Positions 5,755-6,473 of a stretch of 6,473 nt of DNA are shown one piece after another. Within the stretch, counting starts at the first letter, position 1. The number at the start of each line of letters is the position of its first letter. A program made the position numbers and the translations under genes. A model generated the notes under the pieces. That model was not told where the DNA came from. It searched no databases and was given only the letters and a program-made list of their open reading frames with translations. The stretch covers positions 1 through 6,473 of the forward strand of contig JAQVZT010000149.1 in the NCBI GenBank assembly GCA_028708055.1. Reading direction: 5' to 3'. Origin of the DNA: Methanothrix sp. (GTDB taxonomy: Archaea; Halobacteriota; Methanosarcinia; Methanotrichales; Methanotrichaceae).

Positions 5755-6473
5755 TTACACAGTGATGGGCGTGGAGTGAGACATCTCTCCGGCCAGTGGC
5801 CTGTTCATAATGGCGCGGATCTCCCCGGCATTCTCAGCATTGGCGACCGCCCACATGAGCTTGACCAGAGCGGTTTCGGGCAATATATCTTCGCCTTCAA
5901 TTGCCCCTGCATCCAGCATGTAGCGGCCGGTATCATAAACCCTGTCGCATATTCTGCCTCGCAGGCACTGCGAGGTCACCACAACGGAGATATTCTCATC
6001 TGTGGCCCTCCTGATGCCGTCGATCCAGTCGGATGCCACATGGCCGAGGCCGGTCCCCTCCAGCACTATGCCGCGGTACCCTTTATCGATATAGTAGTTC
6101 AGAATCTCCGGCGAAGATCCGGGCGTGTACTTGACCAGAGCGCATTTTGATTCCAGCCTGTCCATAACGGCCAGCTCCACCACGCCGCGCCGGCGATAGG
6201 GCCCAAAGGTCTCGATCTTTCTGGTGAGGTAGTCCACCTTTCCGATAGGCGGTTGATTCATGCTCTGGAAAGCATCCCGGCGGGAGGTGTGCATCTTTCG
6301 CACTCTTGTTCCGCGGTGAATTGAGCAGTAATCGTCGTTGGCCGTCCCATGCATCACCACGCAGACCTCGGCGATATCGCTGATGGCGACAGTTGCCGCG
6401 CAGACGGCATTCATGGATGCATCGCTGCTGGGTCGGTCAGAGCTTCTCTGTGAGCCGACTATCACCACCGGGA
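5755..6473 (-). CDS. gatD: Glu-tRNA(Gln) amidotransferase subunit D, C-terminal part (cut by the window edge)
   Basis: GatD is the asparaginase-like subunit of the archaeal GatDE amidotransferase. It releases ammonia from glutamine, and GatE uses it to convert Glu-tRNA(Gln) to Gln-tRNA(Gln). About 239 residues are visible of roughly 420; the N-terminal part with the first catalytic Thr and the Thr-Asp pair lies outside. The visible part opens with VVIVGSQRSSDRPSSDA, typical of GatD. It carries VMHGTANDDYCSIHRGTR, and the Lys in RKMHTSRRDAF (visible residue 58, counting from the GTG at 6468) aligns with the catalytic Lys of asparaginases. LEGTGLGHV and VVVTSQCLRGR also fit the family. The frame is open to the edge, so the GTG at 6468 is not the true start. 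It lies 90 bases upstream of rpl10e, from which a promoter separates it. Confidence 0.93.
   Translation of the reverse strand, partial: PVVIVGSQRSSDRPSSDASMNAVCAATVAISDIAEVCVVMHGTANDDYCSIHRGTRVRKMHTSRRDAFQSMNQPPIGKVDYLTRKIETFGPYRRRGVVELAVMDRLESKCALVKYTPGSSPEILNYYIDKGYRGIVLEGTGLGHVASDWIDGIRRATDENISVVVTSQCLRGRICDRVYDTGRYMLDAGAIEGEDILPETALVKLMWAVANAENAGEIRAIMNRPLAGEMSHSTPITV

Noticed and set aside
5569..6150. 193-codon plus-strand open frame over rpl10e and gatD
   Set aside because: It runs across the intergenic promoter and two genes of the other strand and has no recognisable domain.
1..6473. tRNA, rRNA or CRISPR array
   Set aside because: I saw no cloverleaf-like arms, no rRNA core motifs and no regularly spaced repeats with unique spacers on either strand.

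Overview
The window looks like the chromosome of a methanogenic archaeon, most likely of the Methanosarcinales/Methanotrichales group (inference). The reasons are the archaeal gene set (ribosomal protein L10e, translation initiation factor aIF2-beta, the archaeal amidotransferase subunit GatD), two coenzyme F420 biosynthesis genes (cofE, cofC), and a TRAM-domain extension on aIF2-beta of the kind known from Methanosarcina relatives. The GC-rich coding sequence fits a Methanothrix-like genome better than Methanosarcina, but the genus cannot be fixed from this sequence.

Layout: the first 211 bases hold a possible C-terminal tail of an upstream gene (3-119) and a bulged hairpin (159-199) just before the only clear plus-strand gene, a 14-helix DHA2-type MFS drug/solute exporter (212-1642). 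This converges, across a 10-base gap, on a minus-strand TrmO/TsaA tRNA methyltransferase (1653-2135). An AT-rich stretch follows, containing a short internally deleted IS630-type element (2376-2797) with both terminal inverted repeats and a frameshifted remnant of its transposase.

The right half is a run of six minus-strand genes. In transcription order these are gatD (cut by the window edge), rpl10e, aIF2-beta, an unrecognised 77-residue protein, cofE and cofC. A TATA-like box and a perfect Shine-Dalgarno sequence lie between gatD and rpl10e. The next three junctions are 13, 0 and 3 bases, and cofE-cofC is separated by 49 bases, so rpl10e to cofC is probably one operon joining translation genes to the F420 pathway. 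CofC makes the activated phospholactate-type precursor of the F420 side chain and CofE adds the glutamates at the end of the pathway. GatD, L10e and aIF2-beta serve Gln-tRNA formation, the large ribosomal subunit and initiator tRNA delivery.

I found no complete new system. The points most worth a second look are the MITE-like IS630 derivative beside cofC, the small unknown gene between aIF2-beta and cofE, and the hairpin leader of the exporter gene.
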